Source: an uncultured Eubacterium sp. (GTDB lineage: Bacteria; Bacillota; Clostridia; Oscillospirales; Acutalibacteraceae). Taken from it: a stretch of 64,000 nt of DNA. Below, one piece after another: positions 8,577 through 16,684 of this stretch; the stretch's first letter is position 1, and the number at the start of each line of letters is the position of its first letter. The position numbers and the translations under genes were made by a program. The stretch covers positions 62,001-126,000 of the forward strand of contig NZ_CAKTGT010000001.1 of assembly GCF_934561735.1 (NCBI RefSeq), written 5' to 3'. The notes under the pieces are model-generated. The model saw only the letters and a program-made list of their open reading frames with translations. It was not told the DNA's origin and made no database searches.

Positions 8577-8605
8577 AAAAAGCGAACGACATAGCCGTTC
8601 GCTTT
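8577..8605 (-). terminator. Hairpin, probable terminator for the flavodoxin operon
   Basis: Stem AGCGAACG (8581-8588) / CGTTCGCT (8596-8603), with A-run on the left, so a T-run follows it on the minus strand. Between it and the flavodoxin stop (8634-8732) are two further imperfect hairpins sharing GAACAATTTA/TAAAyTGTTC ends; their role is unknown. Confidence 0.6.
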
Positions 8606-8740
8606 CTGTTTATTGGATTAGGAGTAGAGAAATGTGAACAATTTACTTTTGAGCTAAGTTTAAACTGTTCCGAATATCCTCAACCTTAATTAAAAACATT
8701 CGGAGCAATTTAAGCCGAAGCTTAAATTGTTCATCGGGCA

Positions 8741-9163
8741 CTAAGCAAGTGCTTTACCTAAATCTTCGCATTTAGCAACCGCTTCATCATCCGGTGCGTC
8801 ATTGCAAATTACGCTGTCGCATACCAAATCGGCACCAAAAGATTTGCAATCATTCTCCCATGTTTGCATCCACTCGCCGTCACCCCATCCGTATGAACCG
8901 AAAAGGGCTATTTTTTTGCCTTTTAACTTGCTTTTGCAAGAGTCAAACATAGGCTCAAATTCTGTATCTTCAAGCTGTTCGCAACCCATTGATGGGCAAC
9001 CGAACGCTATAAAATCATAATTGTCAATCATATTGGAGTTGAATGAATCCGCCGTAAACAATTCAGGCTGTCCGCCTGCCGATTTTACACCGTCAACAAC
9101 AGCGTCTGCCATAGCCGCCGTGTTGCCTGTTCCGCTCCAATATACAACTGCTGTTTTGCTCAT
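8741..9163 (-). CDS. Flavodoxin
   Basis: FMN-binding electron carrier of the cytoplasm, commonly used in place of ferredoxin under iron limitation. The 140-aa protein begins with the phosphate-binding loop WSGTGNT (residues 9-15) and has the aromatic FMN-flanking segments (GCPSMGCEQLE; GSYGWGDGEWMQTW). It is the second gene of an operon with the DUF3793 protein, 16 bases downstream, behind a promoter carrying palindromic operator-like sites. Confidence 0.95.
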   Translation of the reverse strand: MSKTAVVYWSGTGNTAAMADAVVDGVKSAGGQPELFTADSFNSNMIDNYDFIAFGCPSMGCEQLEDTEFEPMFDSCKSKLKGKKIALFGSYGWGDGEWMQTWENDCKSFGADLVCDSVICNDAPDDEAVAKCEDLGKALA

Positions 9164-9179
9164 AAATCCACCGTCTTTC

Positions 9180-9734
9180 TTAAACCGCTCTTACAGTAAG
9201 TTTCGTTATACTTCTGCCGCCGAGCCATAATTTTGTATATATTTCCTTGCATTTGTTGAATTTTGCAAAGGTTTTTATTGCTTCACACTCGTTACAATAC
9301 ACCTTCCAACAACCCGTGCACTTGCTGTTTTGCCCCGCATTGTCGATAAATCCTTTGACATCCTCAAGCGGATAGCCGAGGAAAATTCCGATTTCGTGCG
9401 GAAACTCATCCGTGTACATCAGTCGACTTTTAAGCCTTTCAAGGCACGCTTCAACATCGGTATTGCCGTAACCGTATTGCATCAAAAATTCCGCAACGCC
9501 GTCCTTTTGCAAATCGGACGCAAGTTTTGATTTCCTCACGGCATAAACAAGAGCACACTTTTGGCTTTTCTTCAGCACCAAAATGCAAACTCCCGTGCCT
9601 TGCAACTCCTTGTTTATTCTTTCAACCGACGATATGAGAAGTGCATCGTTGTCAAACGAAATGTTCACAAGATTTGCTGTTTTAAGCGACGCAAGGGTCG
9701 GCGAGCAATGCTCTATCAGGTACTTTTCAAGCAT
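9180..9734 (-). CDS. DUF3793 family protein
   Basis: A 184-aa protein of a family known from Clostridia and often next to flavodoxin genes; its function is not established. Seen: C-terminal Cys pairs (CTGCWKVYCNEC, about residues 139-150) suggesting a metal site, and a conserved core (LMYTDEFPHEIGIFLGYPLEDVKGF). The start is the ATG at 9734 with GGAAGA at proper distance; the upstream in-frame extension reaches the operator region and is unlikely to be translated. The pairing with flavodoxin and the operators suggests a role in iron-limited redox metabolism (inference). Confidence 0.85.
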   Translation of the reverse strand: MLEKYLIEHCSPTLASLKTANLVNISFDNDALLISSVERINKELQGTGVCILVLKKSQKCALVYAVRKSKLASDLQKDGVAEFLMQYGYGNTDVEACLERLKSRLMYTDEFPHEIGIFLGYPLEDVKGFIDNAGQNSKCTGCWKVYCNECEAIKTFAKFNKCKEIYTKLWLGGRSITKLTVRAV

Positions 9735-9777
9735 ATGTGTTCTTCCTGTATTGTGTGCGAATATTTTATGTTTATCA

Positions 9778-9793
9778 GTTAGCATATGCTAAC
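9778..9793. promoter_or_regulatory. Perfect palindromic operator GTTAGCATATGCTAAC
   Basis: Exact 16-base palindrome between promoter and start codon of the DUF3793-flavodoxin operon. It matches half-sites GTTAGC/GCTAAC of the second site at 9858. The pattern TTAG-n6-CTAA resembles DtxR/IdeR/MntR-family metal-repressor sites. Confidence 0.65.
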
Positions 9794-9857
9794 TTCATTA
9801 CCAAAAAATAAAAGCATTTAGCTTTATAAATTCCGGCGTTTCAAATTGTCTCAATGA

Positions 9858-9873
9858 GTTAGCTGTTGCTAAC
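9858..9873. promoter_or_regulatory. Second operator GTTAGC-TGTT-GCTAAC
   Basis: Inverted repeat with the same half-sites as 9778-9793, centred 80 bases away. It lies 9 bases downstream of the -10 box, so a bound repressor would cover the transcription start. Confidence 0.65.
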
Positions 9874-9882
9874 CACAAACAC

Positions 9883-9911
9883 ATAATACCATCTCTCCAA
9901 GTATTTGTCAA
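9883..9911 (-). promoter_or_regulatory. Promoter of the DUF3793-flavodoxin operon
   Basis: On the minus strand: TTGACA (9911-9906), 17-base spacer, TATTAT (9888-9883). The leader to the start codon at 9734 is about 140 bases and contains both operators. Confidence 0.85.
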
Positions 9912-10066
9912 CACTTTTTTCAAAAAAAATTAAGAACAACAAAATGTCCCAAATCAGTTCATAATATTTTAGCATATTTACTACATATTTTCAATTCGCA
10001 AATAAATCATAAAAACCATCAATTAAGTATCGGGTAATCTTTAAGTACAAATACAGCATAAACACA

Positions 10067-10305
10067 ATGTATAAATCTTTAAAGATTCAAGAAGCGAATA
10101 TTATGCGTTTCTAAAACGAATGGATATGCCCGACAAAGATTTACCCCGCCTTGACATTGACAGCGTTATGCCGTATGATTGTATTAGATTGAAGTATGCG
10201 TGGGCTGAACAATCCGAGAAATATCACAACGGCAACAGAAAGTGCCGTCACAGAATTTCAGCGACGCTATGGTTGAAGCGTTTAAGGATAAGTTAAAAGA
10301 TTAAA
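10067..10305 (+). pseudogene. Frameshifted C-terminal gene remnant, family not recognised
   Basis: An open stretch without a usable start encodes SEYYAFLKRMDMPDKDLPR and continues ...MPYDCIRLKYAWAEQ...; from about 10255 a different frame (QNFSDAMVEAFKDKLKD, then stop at 10305) reads as a natural protein end, while the first frame runs on into a Leu/Arg-rich tail. This is what a -1/+1 frameshift in a decayed gene gives. It lies at the chromosome-island border. Bases 9912-10066 are AT-rich with nothing else visible. Confidence 0.4.
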
Positions 10306-10325
10306 CATAATTTAGGGGTAAATAA

Positions 10326-10898
10326 ATGACTGATATAGAATTATTACATCCTTTAAATCACGTCGGAACTAATACGATAAAAACCGCAAGGTTAATTTTA
10401 AGGCGTTTTCAATTAAACGATAGTGTCGATATGTTTAAGTGGGCAAGTAATCATGATGTGGTAAAGTATCTTTCTTATGAGCCACACAAAACGATAAATG
10501 AAACAAAGACCGTCCTGAAAAGCTGGATAAAAAATTACAGTAAAACGACAACTTATAACTGGGCTATTGAATTTCAAGGAGTTGTTATCGGCAATATTGC
10601 TGTCGTTACTCAAGACGACGAATGTTTTACCTGTCATCTCGGATGGCAAATTGATAAGCCATATTGGAATAAAGGAATAATGACAGAAGCGGCAAGTGCA
10701 GTGGTGGATTATTTATTTGACGAAGTGCATTATGATAGGATTACATCCGGTTGCGATACACGAAATATCGGTTCAAGTAAGGTTATGCAAAAGATAGGTA
10801 TGACTCTTGAGGGAACATTCAGAAGATACTGCTATCAAAAAGACGGAAGCATCGGGGATAAATTCTATTACGCTATACTCGAATCAGACCGATATTAA
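10326..10898 (+). CDS. GNAT-family N-acetyltransferase (RimJ/RimL type)
   Basis: Transfers an acetyl group from acetyl-CoA to an amine. The 190-aa protein opens with the subfamily signature TARLILRRF (residues 20-28), has the central HLGWQIDKPYWNKGIMTEA stretch (acetyl-CoA-binding motif A region) and the C-terminal NIGSSKVMQKIGM helix typical of the RimJ/L group. Family members act on ribosomal proteins, drugs or small molecules; the substrate is unknown. It lies just outside the leftmost guaA-like repeat and may belong to an older insertion. Confidence 0.9.
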   Translation: MTDIELLHPLNHVGTNTIKTARLILRRFQLNDSVDMFKWASNHDVVKYLSYEPHKTINETKTVLKSWIKNYSKTTTYNWAIEFQGVVIGNIAVVTQDDECFTCHLGWQIDKPYWNKGIMTEAASAVVDYLFDEVHYDRITSGCDTRNIGSSKVMQKIGMTLEGTFRRYCYQKDGSIGDKFYYAILESDRY

Positions 10899-10941
10899 TA
10901 TCCAATTTACCGGTTCACATTTTATTTGGCATAATTTAAAC

Positions 10942-11087
10942 AAAAGAACTATCGGACTTAATGTCTGATAGCTCTTAATCTTTTGTGAATATTTTGTTGT
11001 TGCCAAAATGTTGCCATTTGGAGTTGCAAAACCCTCGAAAGCCTTATAAATAGGGCATTTATCGAAATTGCGGAGTTACTCTCACTC
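10942..11087. repeat. Island right-end module, copy R1
   Basis: About 146 bases repeated at 16189 and 23811. Order: hairpin AAGA(a/g)CTATC...GATAGCTCTT; a direct-repeat pair GTTGCCA (10999 and 11010, 11-base period); GCCTTATAAATAGGGCATTT; then the 13-base core GTTACTCTCACTC (11075-11087), which matches the guaA 3' end (38495-38507) with three differences. The match extends beyond the core (CACTCgACTGT versus CACTCaACTGT). This copy marks the left limit of island C. Confidence 0.85.
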
Positions 11088-11237
11088 GACTGTGGGTTTG
11101 CTATTCCTCACTGTTTACCGTTAAAAACAACGGTATTTCGCTGTTTTTAGCATAGCGCACTCGCTACATTCTTCACCGTTTTCAAATTTTGTACTCAATT
11201 TTTACTCATGAGCATAAAGATTATATCATCAATATTG

Positions 11238-13058
11238 TTATAATAGTTTGTAATATTTCTCAAAATATTCAGATAGCAAATCATTGTGAACCTGCTCAAT
11301 ATCATCGATTGGCTCTTCTGATATTGTCAAAATATCTGCAAACGGCATATACTCACTTGGAACCTCGTTTGTATAAACCGAAACACATTTATCATCTTCT
11401 GAAATTTTTCCGTTTATTGCACACAATCCAATTATTTCACTATTATCAAATATAGGTGCAAGAGAAAACAAGTATTTAAAAGTAAGATTTGGGAAATACC
11501 AGTTTTTTACGGTGTTTTGATTTGAGTATTTACTGTCAAGAATTAAATACTTATCAATTCCATTTTTAGAAAACTTAATTATATAATCAGGCAAATAAAA
11601 CTTACCTTCAATTTCTTTTTGATTAATATGATTTGCCATTGATAATTTTGTATTTCTAATTATGTTAATTTGATTTGAAGCCATACTCTTTTTGAAAAAA
11701 ATTACTGGTTGATAATACATAGTGATAGAAACATCACCTTTTTGGAAACAATAAGTATTAGCATACATTGTATTCTTGAAGTACTTAGAGTTAGGAACTT
11801 TATAGGTAAATCTATCCTTTCGAGATAACTCATAATCTGCTCCATCAAAATAATTATACAATTTTAATAGTACATAATACTCATATAATTGGCTATTAGC
11901 CAAAAATGGTAATAAGAATTCATCTTGTTTTAAATCATAAATTCCAAATTCATACCATTTTTTAATACACTTATAAATTCTGTTATACTGCTTTATAGAC
12001 AGAAAAGTGTGTGTAGGTTTTGGTACATCAGCGACAATAAATTGTGATACTGGTAAAATATGTTTATATTGTTTTAGTAACGCTACCAATTCATCGACAC
12101 ATTTTAACAATTCCAAGCTAAAATTTTCCAATTTCTTTTTTGTTGCACCATAAATCATAAATGCAGATGCTTGATAACCATCTTCCGTTATCTGTTCTTC
12201 AGAAAAATCGATAACTCTCTTATTAATCTCTTTTCTCAAAGTAACGACATTATTGATTAAAGAACTTAAAAAGCCCACAACAATTTGGTTTTCATAAATA
12301 TCAAAAGAAACCTTATTGTTAATTATTAAAGTATTTTTAGGAATAAAATTTCTTCTCCCAACCTTTATTCCACTCTCACCTAAAGTTTCGCGCAATTCTT
12401 CTGGATGTTGAGTTATATATGAAATTGTATCAGATGATACATAATTAAGCTTTTCAAACTTATCAATTGTATTATTACTTTTCAAAGTGAACTTACTGTT
12501 AGTTTTAAAGTATCTAAATGACTGTCTATATTCACTGATTATTTCTTTGATAATGGCCACTTGCGATTCAATTGTTTTCTTTTCACTTTCTTTTAATGAT
12601 GATGTGTCAAGAGATTTCATTGTTCCATCAAACAAAAGTTTTTCTTGATTTGAGTAAACATATTCTGCCATTCTTCGGATACATTTCGATTCTTCATTCT
12701 CCTTAATCATAACATTGAAATAATCCGAATTTAATGTTATTTCGATGTTATTATAAAATGAAATAAGCAATGAAATCTGAACAAAACCGAAATTGTCTAT
12801 AAATATTCGATTGTCTTTAAAGTAAAACTTTCCATTATTAAATTTTGAATCTACTTCAAATCCATTAATAAATAATGTAACATTTCTTATGTCACCAAGT
12901 TCACCATTCAGATATACGTCATAGGTTCTATCCGAATACACCTTATTAAACAATGTTTTCTCAATATTGTCAAAATCGAAATCGAAAATATCATCAAATA
13001 AAGGTGTCTCTAAAGCATCCATATTATATGGTTTAAGTTTTAGTGTAAACTTATCCAT
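11238..13058 (-). CDS. McrC-like DUF2357 protein with PD-(D/E)XK nuclease domain
   Basis: Nuclease subunit of an McrBC-type (type IV-like) restriction system. The 606-aa protein has an N-terminal DUF2357-like region, a helical middle, and a C-terminal PD-(D/E)XK core: PDYIIKF (about residue 487) followed by YLILDSKY (about residue 505), giving the Asp and the D-x-K pair. It follows the McrB-like gene by 17 bases and is translated with it. The family cleaves modified or otherwise marked nucleic acid when its partner NTPase translocates; the target here is unknown. Strongly AT-rich compared with the flanking core genes, indicating transfer. Confidence 0.82.
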   Translation of the reverse strand: MDKFTLKLKPYNMDALETPLFDDIFDFDFDNIEKTLFNKVYSDRTYDVYLNGELGDIRNVTLFINGFEVDSKFNNGKFYFKDNRIFIDNFGFVQISLLISFYNNIEITLNSDYFNVMIKENEESKCIRRMAEYVYSNQEKLLFDGTMKSLDTSSLKESEKKTIESQVAIIKEIISEYRQSFRYFKTNSKFTLKSNNTIDKFEKLNYVSSDTISYITQHPEELRETLGESGIKVGRRNFIPKNTLIINNKVSFDIYENQIVVGFLSSLINNVVTLRKEINKRVIDFSEEQITEDGYQASAFMIYGATKKKLENFSLELLKCVDELVALLKQYKHILPVSQFIVADVPKPTHTFLSIKQYNRIYKCIKKWYEFGIYDLKQDEFLLPFLANSQLYEYYVLLKLYNYFDGADYELSRKDRFTYKVPNSKYFKNTMYANTYCFQKGDVSITMYYQPVIFFKKSMASNQINIIRNTKLSMANHINQKEIEGKFYLPDYIIKFSKNGIDKYLILDSKYSNQNTVKNWYFPNLTFKYLFSLAPIFDNSEIIGLCAINGKISEDDKCVSVYTNEVPSEYMPFADILTISEEPIDDIEQVHNDLLSEYFEKYYKLL

Positions 13059-13075
13059 AGATATATGCTCCTAAA

Positions 13076-15613
13076 TTAATTAAAGAATTGATAATATTGC
13101 ATAGAATTATCACCATCAGAAATGATTTTATCTAATTGTGATGCAGTCATTGTAAGGAATTGACCCTCACAATAAGTCTTTAATTCTTCTAACCATTCTC
13201 TGTATTCAAGCCCATTACCAGAAATTTTAGTGATTGCTTTTTGACACATTGCATAATCCAAAGCAACTATAGAAGGTTCAGCAGATCTTTCTTTTTCTAA
13301 CAAGTTTTGAGCTACTGAACAATAATTAATTACATCTTCTTCAATTCTTGGACTTAATGGTTGCTTAATACGTCTAAATCTATCCTTAATGTTTTCAAAG
13401 ATAGAATTTGCTGTTTCTTCCATACTTGAACGATGTGATTCTATACACGAATTAATCTTTTCGATAGATATGGGTGAATTAAATCCATCAAATTCCTTAA
13501 GTGCTTCATCGTTATAGCTATAGCTCGACGAAGGTAATGAAACAACAAATGCTCTATCAATAAGTCGAGGAGATATTGTTTCAGTTGTATGGTCATTATT
13601 TATAGTTGCTAGGAAACGTAATGTTTTTGGAATTCTTAAAACTTCGTTTTCACCAAGATTAATTGAATTGTTAACATTTCTGCTTCCTCTATTAAATGTA
13701 TCACATATATTAACAAAATCGCCCCAATAATATTCCATTGGACTCAAGTTTGCTTCATCAAGCAATATTATCATAGGAAATTTAGAATCTTGAGACTCAA
13801 AATGCAATAATTTCATAGCGTCATACAAATTACAATTATTTTTCTCAATTCTCTTTGATAATGGATTATAATATCCAATCAAATCACGTTTTGAGTTCCA
13901 TCCTCTACCAACTGCAACAAGTAAATAACGTTCCGTAAACACATTTGTATCTTGAACAATTGGATGATCTAATCCTAATGAATGAGCAAGTATTCTACAA
14001 ATTGAAGTTTTACCTGTTCCGGGTGCCCCAGAAAAGATTGTTAAGAATCCTAATGATGTACATAATACTAGATTTACAATCGTATTCTTTGAATACTTTG
14101 GTCTATACAACTGAATTTCACTTATAACATAATCAATCAGTTTTTCTTCTGTTATTCCACTATCAGAATAATTAATGATGGATGCCGCAATGTTTTTGTA
14201 TTTTGTTTCCTCATCATCTCGCTCATATTTCGCAAGAGCATTAGATAAGGTTTTAGAAATCATTTTATCAAACTGTTCATCAAAAATAATTTTTGATGCC
14301 TTGTCTGTGACCTCTGTCACTTTATTTTCAATTTCTGTTTGTAATAAACTAAATCGTTTTTGATAGTGTTCTTCTAAAAACTGTAGTTCTTGAATATCTG
14401 TACTCAATTTAGTTTTTTGAACAATTTCATTAAATTCAGCATGAGCCTCTTCTATTTGAGCTTCTAATTGAATTTTTTCATTCTTTAAAGATTCTATTTC
14501 TCCAATAGCATCTTCTTTGCTACCTGCTTTAATTTCATCAATATCAGCAATAGTTTTCTCTTTTTCCTCTCTAACTCGTTCTAATTCTTCACGTTCTTCA
14601 TCTAACTTACTCTTAAATACCTTATGTGATTGGAAACTATCGAGCAGTTCAGGATCAGAAACTATTTTCTCAACTAATTCGTCTAAATTAGAATCTCCAT
14701 TTAACAATACAGCCAACATATCTGTTGTACTTGTCATTAATTCATGAAAATCTGTTGTATTGGAAATCAATTCCTTTAGCCTATTTACTCTTGATTGAGT
14801 TATTTTTTCATTACCATTTACAGCAATAAAAGGCGATGAATTAATCGTTTCAACTGCTTCCCCAAGTTTGTTAATAGGAATACTCGAATTGTCAAGATGC
14901 ATACTTGATAAAGCTTTTATAAAAGCCTCTAACAAATCATCATCCGACATAACATCTTCAGTAACAACCTTAAAATTGGAATCTAAATGTATAAAATCAA
15001 TCATTCTCTCTGAACGATAAAATTGACAGTAAATAATAGGATCATTCTCACCATCTTCATCAAGAGAATACTTATTAACAACATATCCATTTTGTTCTAT
15101 TCTTGGATTAACATACATTTTTTCGTCGATATCTCTAATGGCAGTGTCAAAAGGACCATAATAGTATCCTTGATAATACAAAAATGATTTTGTCATAAAC
15201 TTGTTAATAGGAAAACTGTCTTCTACAAAAATAACCTTCTTATTTTTGAAATCAACAGCGCTTTCTGCTATAACAGTTGGGTATAGATTATAATCTGATA
15301 AAGAATGCAATTTATTATTCTTTACCAAGTCTTTAATATCAATCTTAAAATGAGAGGTGTAAAAATCACCATTATAATTCTTATTCTCTTGTATATCACT
15401 TTCATCAAGAGTTAATACGCAAAACTCTCTTTTCATAATTTTGTCTTCTATGTCATAATATCTGCTCTTATAAACTGCAAAATTACCATGCTCGGGGAAT
15501 CTTTCCTCTGCATCATCAATAGCGACAAACTTGTTATCTATGTATTCATACAGAGGATAAAAGTTATAGTATTGTTCGTCATATACATCCATATAACCTA
15601 AAAAAGTATACAT
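13076..15613 (-). CDS. McrB-like AAA+ NTPase with long coiled coil
   Basis: Motor subunit partner of the McrC-like nuclease. The 845-aa protein has an N-terminal unknown domain (1-about 300), a long charged coiled coil (about 325-430), and an AAA+ module: Walker A GAPGTGKT (about 528), Walker B LLDEANLSPMEYYW (about 615) and the sensor ATINNDHTTE. The LDEANLS...YYW signature is that of McrB-type motors. The start is the ATG at 15613, with GGAGG seven bases upstream; an upstream in-frame extension lacks this. The coiled coil plus McrBC pairing recalls the coiled-coil nuclease tandem (CoCoNuT) branch of type IV systems, but I cannot confirm membership. Confidence 0.82.
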   Translation of the reverse strand: MYTFLGYMDVYDEQYYNFYPLYEYIDNKFVAIDDAEERFPEHGNFAVYKSRYYDIEDKIMKREFCVLTLDESDIQENKNYNGDFYTSHFKIDIKDLVKNNKLHSLSDYNLYPTVIAESAVDFKNKKVIFVEDSFPINKFMTKSFLYYQGYYYGPFDTAIRDIDEKMYVNPRIEQNGYVVNKYSLDEDGENDPIIYCQFYRSERMIDFIHLDSNFKVVTEDVMSDDDLLEAFIKALSSMHLDNSSIPINKLGEAVETINSSPFIAVNGNEKITQSRVNRLKELISNTTDFHELMTSTTDMLAVLLNGDSNLDELVEKIVSDPELLDSFQSHKVFKSKLDEEREELERVREEKEKTIADIDEIKAGSKEDAIGEIESLKNEKIQLEAQIEEAHAEFNEIVQKTKLSTDIQELQFLEEHYQKRFSLLQTEIENKVTEVTDKASKIIFDEQFDKMISKTLSNALAKYERDDEETKYKNIAASIINYSDSGITEEKLIDYVISEIQLYRPKYSKNTIVNLVLCTSLGFLTIFSGAPGTGKTSICRILAHSLGLDHPIVQDTNVFTERYLLVAVGRGWNSKRDLIGYYNPLSKRIEKNNCNLYDAMKLLHFESQDSKFPMIILLDEANLSPMEYYWGDFVNICDTFNRGSRNVNNSINLGENEVLRIPKTLRFLATINNDHTTETISPRLIDRAFVVSLPSSSYSYNDEALKEFDGFNSPISIEKINSCIESHRSSMEETANSIFENIKDRFRRIKQPLSPRIEEDVINYCSVAQNLLEKERSAEPSIVALDYAMCQKAITKISGNGLEYREWLEELKTYCEGQFLTMTASQLDKIISDGDNSMQYYQFFN

Positions 15614-15704
15614 ATATAAACCTCCAAATGTTAAAAATACCATTGATATAATTATAGCACTTTTAATTTTAAATGACAATAATCGACATCAATTTTATAT
15701 TATA

Positions 15705-15732
15705 ACGGGTGGCAGATTAGTCTGCCACCCGT
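15705..15732 (-). terminator. Strong hairpin directly after the 104-aa gene
   Basis: Perfect 12-bp stem ACGGGTGGCAGA / TCTGCCACCCGT with a 4-base loop, immediately after the stop codon of the 15733 gene. The downstream minus-strand sequence is AT-rich rather than a clean T-run, so termination is probable but not certain. It would separate the small gene from the McrB-like gene. Confidence 0.6.
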
Positions 15733-16047
15733 TTACATCATTTGAATATCGTCATCGTAATCATTATCATATCCGTAATATTCCTCGTAATTCTGCTTAA
15801 TGGCTTTTATAGCCAGCTCGTGCAGGGAGTCTAAGATACGGTCACGCCATTGCTTGAATTCTCCAAACAAATCCGTTAAGCTTAACTGATAAAGGAAATC
15901 CTTATACCACTCAACCTCTGTTTGAAGATTGTCATTTTCGTTAGATCGCGATACTATCTCCATTTGGAGCTTATTGTTTGCTAAAACTGCGTTTTCACTG
16001 ATTATCTTCAAATCATATTTTTCTGCTATCTTTGTGAATATTGACAC
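15733..16047 (-). CDS. Small coiled-coil acidic protein, unknown
   Basis: A 104-aa protein starting at GTG (16047) with GGAGGG six bases upstream. It has a helical Asn/Glu-rich first half (NDNLQTEVEWYKDFLYQL), a second helix and a very acidic Tyr/Asp-rich tail (YYGYDNDYDDDIQMM). Short helical proteins like this are common cargo or accessory genes of mobile elements; no family is recognised. It is separated from the restriction genes by a hairpin, so it need not belong to that system. Confidence 0.6.
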   Translation of the reverse strand: MSIFTKIAEKYDLKIISENAVLANNKLQMEIVSRSNENDNLQTEVEWYKDFLYQLSLTDLFGEFKQWRDRILDSLHELAIKAIKQNYEEYYGYDNDYDDDIQMM

Positions 16048-16188
16048 TTTGCTCCCTCCAAATGCAGATTTGTCGCTCTTAATATGTTCAATTATACCAC
16101 TTCTTTGTAAAATTTTCCACCGCTTAAATTATACTTGCAACTTAGTAACTTTTTGAATACTTGACGATAAAAGAAATCGGAGAATAGC

Positions 16189-16334
16189 AAAAGAGCTGTC
16201 AGACTTGATGTCTGATAGCTCTTAGCTTTATGTGAATATTTTATTGTTGCCAAAACGTTGCCATTTAGGGTTACAAAACTCCCGAATGCCTTGTAAATAG
16301 GGCATTTATCGAATCAGCGGAGTTACTCCCACTC
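16189..16334. repeat. Island right-end module, copy R2
   Basis: Second copy of the 146-base module: hairpin at the left, GTTGCCA pair at 16246 and 16257 (76 bases from the core), GTAAATAGGGCATTTATCG, core GTTACTCCCACTC at 16322-16334. The rest of the gene-free stretch 16048-16684 holds island B's left-end repeats (GTTATCA at 16437 and 16448), an inverted repeat TAAACTTTTTTGTTTA (16354-16369) and a terminator (16623-16656). Confidence 0.88.
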
Positions 16335-16622
16335 TGCAACAAAGATGTGATTCTAAACTTTTTTGTTTAAAAATTTTATCTTCTTTTGCTCCTGATTATT
16401 TGATGTATCCATATTATCCAGCGTTGCTGATATATTGTTATCATTTTGTTATCAACCTTGATAACAGCTATAACATTTCACAACCTATTAGCAAGTTTAT
16501 TATAGCATACACAGTATAGTAACGCAATATTATTCGTATAATCATATAAGGACTCGAGATATAAGGGTAAGCATTTAGGAGTTCTAAAAGCCGCATGAAT
16601 ACTGCATTTAAAAGTTTCAAAA

Positions 16623-16656
16623 TGAGGGTAGCAACGGTATATCATTGCCACCCTCA
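16623..16656 (-). terminator. Terminator of the SPFH/TIR operon
   Basis: Stem TGAGGGTAGCAA / TTGCCACCCTCA (one mismatch), 29 bases past the last stop codon of the operon on the minus strand. Confidence 0.65.
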
Positions 16657-16684
16657 AAAATTGTCTTCTAAATGCTTTTAATTG

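Larger units (their letters stand above)
11075..16334. mobile_element. Island C: integrase-less insertion with McrBC-like restriction
   Basis: The segment between core copies at 11075 and 16322. The left end carries a direct-repeat pair TACTCA (11192 and 11203) 117 bases from the core; the right end carries the GTTGCCA pair 76 bases from the core. Contents: McrC-like nuclease, McrB-like ATPase and one small coiled-coil protein. No integrase, so it is either cis-mobilisable or a remnant. Confidence 0.7.

Noticed and set aside
10999..11016. GTTGCCA pair as random AT-region repeat
   Set aside because: The random explanation was rejected: it recurs at the same distance (76 bases) from the core in three places.
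15733..16047. Small gene as a third subunit of the McrBC-like system
   Set aside because: A strong hairpin separates it from the McrB-like gene and it has no nucleic-acid-binding motif; membership is not supported.
16595..16680. Short frame MNTAFKSFKMRVATVYHC...
   Set aside because: It runs through the operon terminator hairpin and has no convincing coding character despite an AGGAG upstream.
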